Positions 22,721 to 30,921 of a stretch of DNA of 33,560 nucleotides are shown piece by piece. Below the pieces are notes generated by a model, which saw only the letters and a list, made by a program, of their open reading frames with translations, had not been told where the DNA came from and did no database searches. The position numbers and the translations under genes were made by a program. The stretch is from a virus. Numbering within the stretch: position 1 is the first letter of the stretch; each line of letters begins with the position of its first letter. The stretch covers positions 1 through 33,560 of the IMG/VR virus record IMGVR_UViG_3300042301_006228; one strand, 5' to 3'.

Positions 22721-25700
22721 TCACTGCAACAGCACCTTGCGGCCGTTTCCCAGCTCCTCCTGGCACCGCCGCTCGATGCGCTCCAACAGTTGCGGCAGCT
22801 GGTCTTCGGTGATCGGTTCCTTGCAGATCTCCCGCACCAACACCGTGGCCACCGTGGCTTCCGGAAATGCCCAGCTGCGGGCGAGGGCCTCCTGTTGCCG
22901 GGCCAGGCCCTCCACCACCGCGGGCTGCTCCTTCAGCCGCACCAGATCCAGCGCCTGGGCCTCCTCTTGCCGCAGCAGCAGCGGCGCCTTGAGTTGCTCC
23001 TGCTGCTGCTCCTCCAGATCGGCATACCCCGGGGCCTGGCTCAACGCTTCCAGTTGCTTCTCCACCACCTCCACCAACGTGGCCTTGGCTTGTGTGCATC
23101 GCTCTACGTAGGCCAGTTCCAACTGGCTAGTGAGCTGGTCGATTTGGGGAACATGCTCATAGAAAGAAAGGGACTGCAGTCGATCCACCAGGGTGTCCTT
23201 CGCCTGTTGGAGCGCTTCCGGTAGCTCTGGCTCCTTCTCGAGCACTCCCCACAGCAATGGACCCAGGGCCTTCTGGGCCCGTTCTAGATCCACCAGGCGG
23301 CTCTCAAGCACCGCCTTGATGCCCTTGGCGCGTTGCCGTTCTGCTTTCATCGCATCGGCGTTGCCGCGAAACGATTTCACCACCTCTTCATCGTCGCTGT
23401 CCTGCCAAGTGGAGAGCTGATCCACCGCCGCGGTTAATTCATCCGTGCCGGGTAGCTGCAGCGGCGTCATCGACACCACCACGGCATTGAGCTCGGCGAT
23501 CAGCTGGCGGGCTTGATCGCGAATCTCCCGCGCCAGGGGCCCCACCTGCACGCCCTGAACCACCTTGCCCGAAAAGCCGCTGAACAGCTTGCTGGCCTCC
23601 ACGATGTCTTTGGTGGTGAGGCTCGCCTCATGCAGCTGAAACGCTGTGCTGTTGAAGGCCGTGTTGTTGCCGAACCATGACTTCACTTTCGGGTCGGAGC
23701 TGCCCACAAAGCTCTGGGCCTGGTGGGTGGCCTTCAGCAGATTGGCCCGTTGCAGCGCCCCCACCAGGAACTTCACCCCATCCACCGTCCAGCCGAAAGG
23801 GGGCGCACCGAAGTGGTCGCGCAGGTCTTTTCCTGTGAGCGGTCCCTTGCTCTTGATGCGGTTCAGCACTTCCTGCAGGGCCGGCCGGCTCGGATCGATC
23901 ACCCATTGCCCCTCCTGCTCCTTGCACAGCTCCAGTGTCTCGATTGCGCCGGTGAGTCCCTTGAGGTTGTCGGCGATCAACAGCTTGCTGAGCTCATCAG
24001 CTGAGGGGCTGATCGGGGCATCGGCGAAGCGGTCGTAGATCGAGGCCAGGCCATCGCGCAGCACCTCGTTGAGAGCATCCGGTGCGGAAGCCGCCGTGGG
24101 TGTGTGGTGCTGGATGCCGCCGTTGAGCAGGATCGTGCCGCTCATCAAGGCCCGCTCCAGTGCCTGCACCGTGTCCTTGCGGAATCCATCGAGCTTGCGG
24201 TTCTCCTCGTTCACCAACTGCACCTGCCCTTTGCTGTTGGCGTCGCGGCTCTTGAGGGCGATCACTTTGTCGGAGCGGAACCACTCCCCAAGAGCCCTCT
24301 GCAGCTCCTCGCTGGGCTGCACCGCCCAGAAGAAGGTGTCGCGCTCCTGCTGGCTGTTCTGCCGCAACTCATCGGTGCGGCTCTCGGCGTTCTCGCTTGG
24401 ATCCACCAGCACCACCGCCACCGGCACGTCGCCCTTCACCAGTTCAGCGCCGCGAAAGCGCAACCCCGCCTTGAAGCTGCGCAGACCCTGGCCCAGCGAA
24501 GCCTGGGGCTGGGGGTTCCAGATCAGGGCGAGGGCCTTCTGCAGCAAGGCATTGCGGTCTTGCTGGCTGGGGGCCTGCTGGCTGCGCACCTGCTCCCAGT
24601 CTTCCTCTTCGGGTTTAGGGATTCGGTACTGACCATCCGCCTTGCGGATCAGGTTCCGCTCCACCAGATCCCGGCAGATTTCGCTCACCTCAGCCTTGAG
24701 GGAGTCGGCCGCCACATCGGGGTGAAGCACCACCGCCAGTGATTCCTCGGTGGTGGGCACATGGTCCACAAACTGGAGCAGACAGATCGCCTTAGCCACC
24801 GCTACGGGCGACAGCTGGTGCTCGGGCTTCCTGGGGAGCTGGCTGATCTGACTGATCTTGCTGCGGTATTGGGAGTCGATGAAGTTGCTCTGTAGGTCGT
24901 AGACCCGATCGAGGGTCACCAGGGCGCCCGGCTCCGCTTCTGCCAGGCCGCACTGGGGGTTGGTGAGCAGCTCCTGGGCGAGTTTGATGATCGTGCGGTT
25001 GGCACCGCCGTATTGCTTGCTGGCTCCGCCTGAAAGCCGTAGGCCCGACACGATGCTGATGATCAACTCGATCTGATACGGCAACAGCGGGTAGAGATCG
25101 ATAAACCCCTTGGCCGTGAGGGCCGGCTGTGGCAGCTTTGATTCCAGCTTGGTGTTGCTCGACAGTCGCCCCTGCACCTGGTTGAACAGGGCGCTCAGTT
25201 GCTGCTCACCCTCGGCGTTCTTTCCCAGAACGCGTTTGCTTGTGACTTCGGCAATATCCGACGGCTCCAGGGTGGGTTTGTAGGGGAAACGGTCCTGCAA
25301 ACGGGCCAACTCGGGGCGGTTGTCGTCCAGAGCGCCCACAACGTCCTGAAGGCGTTCCTGGGAGGTGACCATCACCCACACCCGGCCGCGGCCCTTCACC
25401 CCCAGCTGCTGCACGATGGCTTGTAGGTCGAGCATCTTCTGGACATCGCGGGCCACGTACTGGCCCACCTCATCCACCACAAACAGCAGTTGCGTGCCGG
25501 GGCGATGGCGCGTCATCAGCTGGATCGCGCGATCGGCAAACACAGCCGTGGTGATCGGAACCTGCTGTCCACGGCTGATTTCCGCCCAGCTCTTCTCATT
25601 GGGATAGGTCTGGGGCTCCAGCTTGTGCATCACAGCGCTGGCACGAGGCAGGGCCTGGGTCTGGCGGGTCTTGGCTTCTTCCCAGGATTCCTTGAAATTG

Positions 25701-26257
25701 AGCTGCTCATACTCACTGAGGAAGGCATCGAAGCGGCCCTGCTCCTCCAGTTCGATCTGCAGTTCAGCCACCTGCAGGTTGTTCGAATAGTGCAGATGCT
25801 CCAGCAGCTGGCGATAGAAGATCTCCGTGATCGACTGGTCGGCACCGATCGAGCGCTCTGCCGACACATCAAAGATGATCGCCTCGGTGGGGATCTGAAC
25901 CTTGATCGTCTCCAGCAGCGCTTTGATCCTTGCGCTGTTGGTCTGCTGGGCCAACCGATCCGCAGAGCCAACTCCTTGAATCGGGCGATTGCTGATCGCC
26001 AGGCCTAGATATTTTGCAAAACTCGATTTCCCTGAGCCGAAGAAGCCCGAGACCCAGGCAGCAATGCCCTCATTGGGTTTGTTGGGTGCTTCGCGATAGG
26101 CTTCCAAGACGTCATGCAGGCTGCGCTCAATCGCTTCGGTGATGATGTATTCCTTGATCTCCTGCGCAACGATCTCCTCATCGGTCTGGTCGACCTTGAT
26201 GACCTCTTCGATCTTTCGATCGATGTCACCGGCAAACAGCTCACGAATCAGGCGCAT
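22721..26257 (-). CDS. brxC: BREX ATPase BrxC (P-loop, DUF499-related family)
   Basis: A 1178-residue protein, the normal length for BrxC. It opens MRLIRELFAGDIDRKIEEVI, a typical BrxC start. The P-loop GFFGSGKSS is at 71-79 and Walker B LLFVVDEVGQ at 257-266. The C-terminal third contains helical, coiled-coil-like segments rich in Gln, Glu and Leu. BrxC is a large AAA-type ATPase found in nearly all BREX types and is required for both methylation and exclusion. The ATG at 26257 lies three bases after the brxB stop. Confidence 0.94.
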   Translation of the reverse strand: MRLIRELFAGDIDRKIEEVIKVDQTDEEIVAQEIKEYIITEAIERSLHDVLEAYREAPNKPNEGIAAWVSGFFGSGKSSFAKYLGLAISNRPIQGVGSADRLAQQTNSARIKALLETIKVQIPTEAIIFDVSAERSIGADQSITEIFYRQLLEHLHYSNNLQVAELQIELEEQGRFDAFLSEYEQLNFKESWEEAKTRQTQALPRASAVMHKLEPQTYPNEKSWAEISRGQQVPITTAVFADRAIQLMTRHRPGTQLLFVVDEVGQYVARDVQKMLDLQAIVQQLGVKGRGRVWVMVTSQERLQDVVGALDDNRPELARLQDRFPYKPTLEPSDIAEVTSKRVLGKNAEGEQQLSALFNQVQGRLSSNTKLESKLPQPALTAKGFIDLYPLLPYQIELIISIVSGLRLSGGASKQYGGANRTIIKLAQELLTNPQCGLAEAEPGALVTLDRVYDLQSNFIDSQYRSKISQISQLPRKPEHQLSPVAVAKAICLLQFVDHVPTTEESLAVVLHPDVAADSLKAEVSEICRDLVERNLIRKADGQYRIPKPEEEDWEQVRSQQAPSQQDRNALLQKALALIWNPQPQASLGQGLRSFKAGLRFRGAELVKGDVPVAVVLVDPSENAESRTDELRQNSQQERDTFFWAVQPSEELQRALGEWFRSDKVIALKSRDANSKGQVQLVNEENRKLDGFRKDTVQALERALMSGTILLNGGIQHHTPTAASAPDALNEVLRDGLASIYDRFADAPISPSADELSKLLIADNLKGLTGAIETLELCKEQEGQWVIDPSRPALQEVLNRIKSKGPLTGKDLRDHFGAPPFGWTVDGVKFLVGALQRANLLKATHQAQSFVGSSDPKVKSWFGNNTAFNSTAFQLHEASLTTKDIVEASKLFSGFSGKVVQGVQVGPLAREIRDQARQLIAELNAVVVSMTPLQLPGTDELTAAVDQLSTWQDSDDEEVVKSFRGNADAMKAERQRAKGIKAVLESRLVDLERAQKALGPLLWGVLEKEPELPEALQQAKDTLVDRLQSLSFYEHVPQIDQLTSQLELAYVERCTQAKATLVEVVEKQLEALSQAPGYADLEEQQQEQLKAPLLLRQEEAQALDLVRLKEQPAVVEGLARQQEALARSWAFPEATVATVLVREICKEPITEDQLPQLLERIERRCQEELGNGRKVLLQ

Positions 26258-26260
26258 GGG

Positions 26261-26851
26261 TCAGGAAAACAGCTTGGGCCGATAGTTGTGATCCGCTTCC
26301 GCGGCATTCATGAACCGCAGGCCGGCGGGCCCATCGCGCTGGCCGGGATAGAACAGCACCAGAGGATGCAGCACCTTGCGGTGCAGGTTCTCCAGCAGCG
26401 CCGACGGTCGGTGCAAGCCGAACAGGGCCCCCACCCGTTCCACGAACACGATGTGGCGGGTGTGATCCCTGCTTTTGTCCACCTTCTCGGCGACGAGGTC
26501 ATCGAGGGGACGACTTCCCTTCACTTTTCCCCCGAGGATCCCCTGGATGTCGGCTTGCACCAACTCGATGCCCGAAAACTCTTCTGCTTCCGCCATCTCC
26601 TCCACCCCGAAGTTCGCCATAACCAAGGCTTCCTCCAACAGCTTGGCCATCGAAATCCGCTGCACACTCTTGCCCAGGTTCTCCAGGCGTACGGTCAGAT
26701 GGCTGATGGCCTCGCGGAGCTCCCACTCATGCTCAGGAGGATAAAGGAAGATCCCAAAAGGGAGATCGGTGGAGGTGCTCAAGCCCACCCGCGAGTCGGC
26801 CGCCGCCAGCACCGGCTCCAACTGCTGCTCCAAGCACAACTTCCACTCCAT
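26261..26851 (-). CDS. brxB: BREX protein BrxB (DUF1788)
   Basis: A 196-residue protein from ATG 26851. It carries the DUF1788 pattern: FLYPPEHEWELREAI near residue 35, corresponding to the family's conserved YDPRDE-like segment, then FVERVGALFGLHRPSALLEN and PLVLFYPGQRDGPAGLRF near residues 138-180. BrxB is a small BREX core protein that is needed for the system, with an unclear biochemical role. A GTG at 26863 could also start the frame, but the ATG at 26851 has GGGGA at good spacing and lies two bases after the brxA stop, so it is preferred. Confidence 0.9.
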   Translation of the reverse strand: MEWKLCLEQQLEPVLAAADSRVGLSTSTDLPFGIFLYPPEHEWELREAISHLTVRLENLGKSVQRISMAKLLEEALVMANFGVEEMAEAEEFSGIELVQADIQGILGGKVKGSRPLDDLVAEKVDKSRDHTRHIVFVERVGALFGLHRPSALLENLHRKVLHPLVLFYPGQRDGPAGLRFMNAAEADHNYRPKLFS

Positions 26852-26853
26852 CG

Positions 26854-27819
26854 CTATCCCCACGCCTCACGAACCAGTTGCTCTGGGCTAGGGGCTGGCA
26901 ACTTGAGTTCAACGACGGAGCCAGCTCTGAAGTAGCTGATCATCTTGCGTTGATGGAGCTCCAACAGCCGATGCTCCAGCTGCTCTTCCGAAAGACGGAA
27001 CCACTGCCAACGGCGATCGGCCAGTGCACCAGCTGTGGTGCGGTTGCTGGCCAGCAGATCACAGAGCACATAGAGGAGGGCCTCATCTGGCAGATAGTAG
27101 GCCGTGTAGCGGCGCCGCACCTTTCCCTGCAAGAGATCGAAGTCCACCGCAGCCTTGAGCAGGCCTCCTGCCACCCGCTTTCGAGTGCTCAGGCTCCAGT
27201 CCGCCACCTCGGCATGGTTGCGTTGCGGGGCCTGCTCCAGCCACTCCAGTGCCTGGGCGGTTTGTAGGGTTTCATGGGCGTTGGCGTGGCAGCTCCAGAT
27301 CCAGCTCAAGCCATCACCCAGCAGGCTTTCATTGTTGGCCATGTGCCAAAGCAATAGAGGGCGCCAGCAGCGCTGACCCGTCTTGCTTTGGGCAGCCAAC
27401 ACCAGGGACCGATCCCAACCGCTTGGATCGAACCGCCGGCTGATTGTGGCGCAGACCTGCTTCAACCAAGCCTGGGATGCCGCCCCGATGCTGTTGGAGG
27501 TACGGATCTGAGCCAGGTTGCTGCGTTTGCTCTTCGCCAGATCCCAGCCCTGGAAAGCCCTGAGGGTGTCGTCCACTAAAGTGCCCTTGATCAGACCGTA
27601 GCTGCAGTAAGGAATCAGCAGGGGCTGAGCCTTTCCCGTTGCCGTGGCCCTCTTGGGCTTGTCGCCCGCACTCTTCACTGGTTGGGGGGCGCCATGCACG
27701 AGCGCCTTTGGATGTGCGCCGGTCTTTGAAACAGGCTGCAGACCGTTCAAGCTCGATGCTTGCTTCCTTGGAGCCGCACCGGCGATGGTCCCTTTTCTGG
27801 TTGCGCTGGAAGCGACCAT
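26854..27819 (-). CDS. brxA: BREX protein BrxA (DUF1819-like) with an N-terminal extension
   Basis: A 321-residue protein. Residues ~67-260 follow the BrxA pattern: YGLIKGTLVDDTLRAFQGWD, then WSLSTRKRVAGGLLKAAVDF and a following beta/helix part (YYLPDEALLYVLCDLL). BrxA is usually ~200 residues and is a small DNA-binding BREX component. Here ~65 Lys/Ala/Pro/Ser-rich residues precede the core, and an extra C-terminal domain of about 60 residues follows (RWQWFRLSEEQLEHRLLEL). ATG 27819 overlaps the brxE stop (TGATG). Family assignment rests on motif layout and position between brxE and brxB. It is less certain than brxB or brxC. Confidence 0.75.
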   Translation of the reverse strand: MVASSATRKGTIAGAAPRKQASSLNGLQPVSKTGAHPKALVHGAPQPVKSAGDKPKRATATGKAQPLLIPYCSYGLIKGTLVDDTLRAFQGWDLAKSKRSNLAQIRTSNSIGAASQAWLKQVCATISRRFDPSGWDRSLVLAAQSKTGQRCWRPLLLWHMANNESLLGDGLSWIWSCHANAHETLQTAQALEWLEQAPQRNHAEVADWSLSTRKRVAGGLLKAAVDFDLLQGKVRRRYTAYYLPDEALLYVLCDLLASNRTTAGALADRRWQWFRLSEEQLEHRLLELHQRKMISYFRAGSVVELKLPAPSPEQLVREAWG

Positions 27820-28520
27820 CACGCCGACAGCTGCAGGTAAGGCACCACAAGGGTGCCAGCTCGGCTATGTGCAAAGCCAGCCGCCAGGCGCAGAAGCTCA
27901 TCTGAGCCCAGTACAAGGGCATCCTCAAGCCGCAGGGCCTTTGCGGTCTGGGGCCTCTGGCTCTCCCCCCAGGCGATCTGGTCCCCGCCCAATCCAGCGA
28001 GCTCGCTGAGGGCCTGCGGCCACCGATCAGATTCCAAGGCAAATGCCCCTTCAAAGGTGTCCTCCCAGGCCTGCGCCTGATCCAGCCATCGGTCGCGCTC
28101 GTTCTCGAAGGCATCTTCCACTTCCGGTAGCAGCCGGAAGAGATGGCAGACCTGGGGACCTGTGGCTGAACGCTCAATGCCCAGAGCTTCATCGCAGACC
28201 AGCTGCGCCACCCTGAAGGCGGCTCGCGCCTGGGCGAAGGGCGCCGAACGGGGGAAGTTCTGCTCGTACAGAAACCGACCCGCCTCGTTAAGCACCTCGC
28301 TGTTCCACCACCCCAGGCGATCCTTCTCACCGATGGCGGCCACCACCAGGCGGAGCTTGAAGAGCTGGGGGAAGTCGATCAAGACTTGGAGCCAGGCAGG
28401 GGGCGTAACGCTGTCCAGATAATGGCCGCAAGCGGCTTCAGTTGGGGCTTGAAGACCCACTTCCACACAAAGGCTCAGTTCTCGGAGGCAAGCGGGGTGG
28501 AAGTCATGCAGATCCAACAT
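27819..28520 (-). CDS. brxE: BREX protein BrxE (type 6-associated)
   Basis: A 233-residue protein from ATG 28520; a GTG three bases upstream is an alternative. Residues ~53-150 show the BrxE signature: LFKLRLVVAAIGEKDRLGWW, GRFLYEQNFPRSAPFAQARA, and LFRLLPEVEDAFENERDRWL. BrxE is the first gene of type 6 BREX operons, and its role is not known. A leading segment of about 50 residues and a C-terminal part of about 80 residues (EDALVLGSDELLRLAAGF) are less conserved in appearance. It is the first gene of this operon, stop-start coupled to brxA. The assignment comes from recalled family features and would need a profile search. Confidence 0.75.
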   Translation of the reverse strand: MLDLHDFHPACLRELSLCVEVGLQAPTEAACGHYLDSVTPPAWLQVLIDFPQLFKLRLVVAAIGEKDRLGWWNSEVLNEAGRFLYEQNFPRSAPFAQARAAFRVAQLVCDEALGIERSATGPQVCHLFRLLPEVEDAFENERDRWLDQAQAWEDTFEGAFALESDRWPQALSELAGLGGDQIAWGESQRPQTAKALRLEDALVLGSDELLRLAAGFAHSRAGTLVVPYLQLSA

Positions 28521-28850
28521 CACTAACCCTTCAAGTTTCGCTTCGGCCTTTTACCTTCAGCAGCCATAAAAACTCTGATTACTCCGCCCCGATCACATGG
28601 CTGCGCTGTTTCTGCGGGGAGAGGACAAGCCGACGCTGGGATGATCGGAGATTTAAAACTCCAGATTTTGCGACATTTCCGAACCAGTCCCCGCGAGTTT
28701 CTCGGTTTTATGGGTATATCCCCCCTTTTTTCAGGTCTGATTTGATTTGATTGTCTATGAATCAGCCATGGCCCTCTTTCGATCGAGTTGCCAACGGCGG
28801 TGAGGCGCTTGGATGGCCCGCCCCACCACCACTGACACAGCGCAGCTGGA
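28521..28850 (-). promoter_or_regulatory. AT-rich leader and probable promoter region of the BREX operon
   Basis: This 330-base gap lies between the end of the scaffold-like gene and brxE. Its middle (about 28640-28760) is AT-rich compared with the surrounding genes. It contains ATCGGAG-N8-CTCCAGAT at 28644-28666, an imperfect inverted repeat with an AT-rich centre. Further upstream on the minus strand is CCTGAA-N17-CATAAA (about 28717-28745), a poor sigma70-like match. No gene is convincing in either strand. A BREX-specific promoter with an operator is the likeliest reading; the exact boxes are uncertain. Confidence 0.45.
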
Positions 28851-29714
28851 TCAACGCCTGGCCCCAGCTGGCTTCTTGGCATAGCTGGCCAGGTAGAGCT
28901 CACTGGCGCTCATGCTTTGCAGGTTGGTCGGCTGGCCGTTGCCATCGAACTCAGCGATCACCGTGGCGGGGCCGAGGCCGCCGCGCTGGTTGAACAGGAA
29001 GCTGAGCACGGGATGGGTGCGCAGCGATTCGATGTGATCGGCGGCATCGAGATTGCCGTGATCGCCCAGCAGCACATTGCCCTTGGAATCGATCGGCTCC
29101 AGCAGGTCACGGCCAGCTCCGTCCTTGGTGAGGCGGAACTCACCGCCGACCTGGTGCTTGAAGATCTCAAAGAAGGAGCCGCGGTTGTCACCACCGGCGC
29201 GGCCATCGGCATCAACAAATAGCCGCTCCAGCAGCCGTTCCTTGCGCAGGTTCTGCACGTCCTGGAGCGCTTCGTCGCGTTCCTTGGCGGCGGCTTTCAC
29301 CTTGCGGGCAGCGGCGGCCTCCAGCTGCAGTTCACGGCTGGCGATCTCGCGTTCCAGCTGCTCCTTCTGCCGTTCGGCCTCCTGGAGGCGCTCGTACTCG
29401 TCTGGGTTGATCTTGGAGAACTGGGCGAGCTGGCGCTTGATCGTGCGCAGCTCCCGCTCCAGCTGGTTGGTCTTGCGCCGCTCCGCCTTGAGCGCATCGG
29501 ATGGTTCGGGGCGAGAGGCCAGAGCTTCCTCGCCAGGCTCATCCAGGTGCTCATCCGGGTCGAGGTCGTCATCCTCATCAAGATTGTCATCCTCCAGCTC
29601 ATCCGTCAGAGCGGGCGGCTCCTGGTTGGGCCATTGCTGGGGCTGGGCGTAGCTGACGAGCTGCTGGCGTTCAGCGATCTGTTGCTGCTGGTCCTGGAGA
29701 AGGCGTTTGGTCAT
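28851..29714 (-). CDS. Phage capsid scaffold-like protein
   Basis: A 287-residue protein from ATG 29714, with GGTGGA just upstream. A Gln-rich start is followed by a very acidic stretch (residues 38-62, Asp/Glu-rich), a long predicted coiled coil (73-173: ERRKTNQLERELRTIKRQLA and following), and a C-terminal domain (HPVLSFLFNQRGGLGPATVI). Acid-rich coiled-coil proteins located immediately before the capsid gene are usually scaffolding proteins that guide shell assembly and are lost on maturation. Here the capsid gene is instead 18 kb further on. The motif TGGCAATAG lies 62 bases before the start. Confidence 0.7.
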   Translation of the reverse strand: MTKRLLQDQQQQIAERQQLVSYAQPQQWPNQEPPALTDELEDDNLDEDDDLDPDEHLDEPGEEALASRPEPSDALKAERRKTNQLERELRTIKRQLAQFSKINPDEYERLQEAERQKEQLEREIASRELQLEAAAARKVKAAAKERDEALQDVQNLRKERLLERLFVDADGRAGGDNRGSFFEIFKHQVGGEFRLTKDGAGRDLLEPIDSKGNVLLGDHGNLDAADHIESLRTHPVLSFLFNQRGGLGPATVIAEFDGNGQPTNLQSMSASELYLASYAKKPAGARR

Positions 29715-29775
29715 CGGTCCACCCATCACGGCTGTGGTTGAAGCGAGCGCCCCATCCGGGCTGCGCTCACCCCAT

Positions 29776-29784
29776 CTATTGCCA
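29776..29784 (-). promoter_or_regulatory. Phage motif TGGCAATAG upstream of the scaffold-like gene
   Basis: Exact copy of the nine-base motif on the minus strand, followed by ATGGG and GTGA as at 7396. It lies in the gap between the LysM gene (ends 29827) and the scaffold start (29714), overlapping the first 17-bp direct repeat. Confidence 0.5.
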
Positions 29785-29816
29785 GCAACCATTTCCGATG
29801 CCAGCAACCATTTCCG
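29781..29816. repeat. 17-bp direct repeat, two copies
   Basis: GCCAGCAACCATTTCCG occurs at 29781-29797 and again at 29800-29816, separated by two bases. The pair sits immediately upstream of the TGGCAATAG motif, and its first copy overlaps that motif. A binding site for a regulator or a recent tandem duplication are both possible. Confidence 0.6.
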
Positions 29817-29826
29817 GCCTGGCCAG

Positions 29827-30921
29827 TCACGGCGCGACAGTTGGAGGCTCCAGCGGCAGGTCCAGATCCCAAAGATCATCCGCCGCTGTAATCCCCCGCA
29901 GGGGCGGCAGGTAGAGCCAGCCGCCGGCAGTCAGCAAGGTGGCCGGGCGAATCAGCGGTACCTGCAGCACCTGGCCCAGGTCCAGCGGATCGGAAGGCCG
30001 GATCGCCGGCACATCGAGGCGCACACCAACCGTGAGCGGCTCACTGCGGGGCCAGCGCTCAAAATCAGGGTTGTAGAGCCGCAACCAGTCCACCGTGGTG
30101 TCGTACTGAACGGCCAGGGCCTTGAGCGTGTCGCCGGCCGTGGTGGTGTGGCCATTGGATCGCAGCAGCGACGGGTTTTGCTTGCGCAAGAAATCCACGG
30201 TGCTGCCGTGGCGGGCGGCCAGCAGGTTGAGGGTGTCTCCGGCCGCCGTGGTGATCGGCCCCAGCTGGGCCAGATCCGGATTCACCGCCCGCAACGTCTG
30301 GACGGTGGTGCCATAGCGCTCGGCGAGCAATTTCAAGCTGTCGCCGGCCTCCAACACCAGCACCCGGTTGGGCTTGAGGGCAAAGCTGATCGCCTCGCCC
30401 AGCTCCGGCTGCACCTGCAGCCCGATGCCACCAGGGCCATAGGCCTGGCCGATCATCAGCAAGCTGGCACCCGCAAACACGGCGCGGGGACTGATCGGCA
30501 GCAGGCCCGGTGTTTGCAGCAGGGCCAAATCCCCCAGCCAGCACACACCCTCGGCGGGCACCTGCACCGTGGCTGGCCTTGGAGGCACCGTCGCTGGCGG
30601 CACCACTGGCGGCTGATAGGTGGCCCGCAGGCCAGGGGTCTGCCAGGCCTGATCGGCCGCCAGCCAATCCCACGGATTGGACTGGGCATTGGCTGGCGGC
30701 AGCAGGGCAGCGCGGGTGAGGTAGCCCTCGCAGAGGATGTCGCCGGTGTCGATGCCGGGGCCGTTATCGCGGCTGGAGATCAGCTTGGTTTGCTTGATCG
30801 AGCAGTCGATCACCTGCCGGCAGAGCGTCACCGGAACCTTGGCGCCCGGATGGGCCTGCTGCTGAAGCATCAGGCGCACATTGGCGATCTCCTGCAGCGG
30901 CGAAGCCGGTGAGGCCGTCAT
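29827..30921 (-). CDS. LysM-repeat phage structural protein
   Basis: A 364-residue protein. The N-terminal ~90 residues form an unrecognised domain (TLCRQVIDCSIKQTKLISSR). A Pro-rich linker follows (~102-122). From ~190 there are three LysM-type units: GDSLKLLAERYGTTVQTLRA, GDTLNLLAARHGSTVDFLRK and GDTLKALAVQYDTTVDWLRL, each followed by an Asn-Pro. LysM binds peptidoglycan or acts as a structural hub in phage baseplates. The gene sits in the head module between portal and scaffold, an unusual place for LysM. ATG 30921 overlaps the upstream stop (TGATG); the open frame extends to 30969. Confidence 0.7.
   Translation of the reverse strand: MTASPASPLQEIANVRLMLQQQAHPGAKVPVTLCRQVIDCSIKQTKLISSRDNGPGIDTGDILCEGYLTRAALLPPANAQSNPWDWLAADQAWQTPGLRATYQPPVVPPATVPPRPATVQVPAEGVCWLGDLALLQTPGLLPISPRAVFAGASLLMIGQAYGPGGIGLQVQPELGEAISFALKPNRVLVLEAGDSLKLLAERYGTTVQTLRAVNPDLAQLGPITTAAGDTLNLLAARHGSTVDFLRKQNPSLLRSNGHTTTAGDTLKALAVQYDTTVDWLRLYNPDFERWPRSEPLTVGVRLDVPAIRPSDPLDLGQVLQVPLIRPATLLTAGGWLYLPPLRGITAADDLWDLDLPLEPPTVAP

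Noticed and set aside
28523-28903. Minus-strand frame across the gap between the scaffold gene and brxE
   Set aside because: It overlaps the scaffold C-terminus in another frame, lacks known motifs and crosses the AT-rich control region, so it looks like chance.
29707-30912. Plus-strand frame opposite the LysM gene
   Set aside because: Antisense to three clear LysM repeats; composition is typical of a shadow frame.
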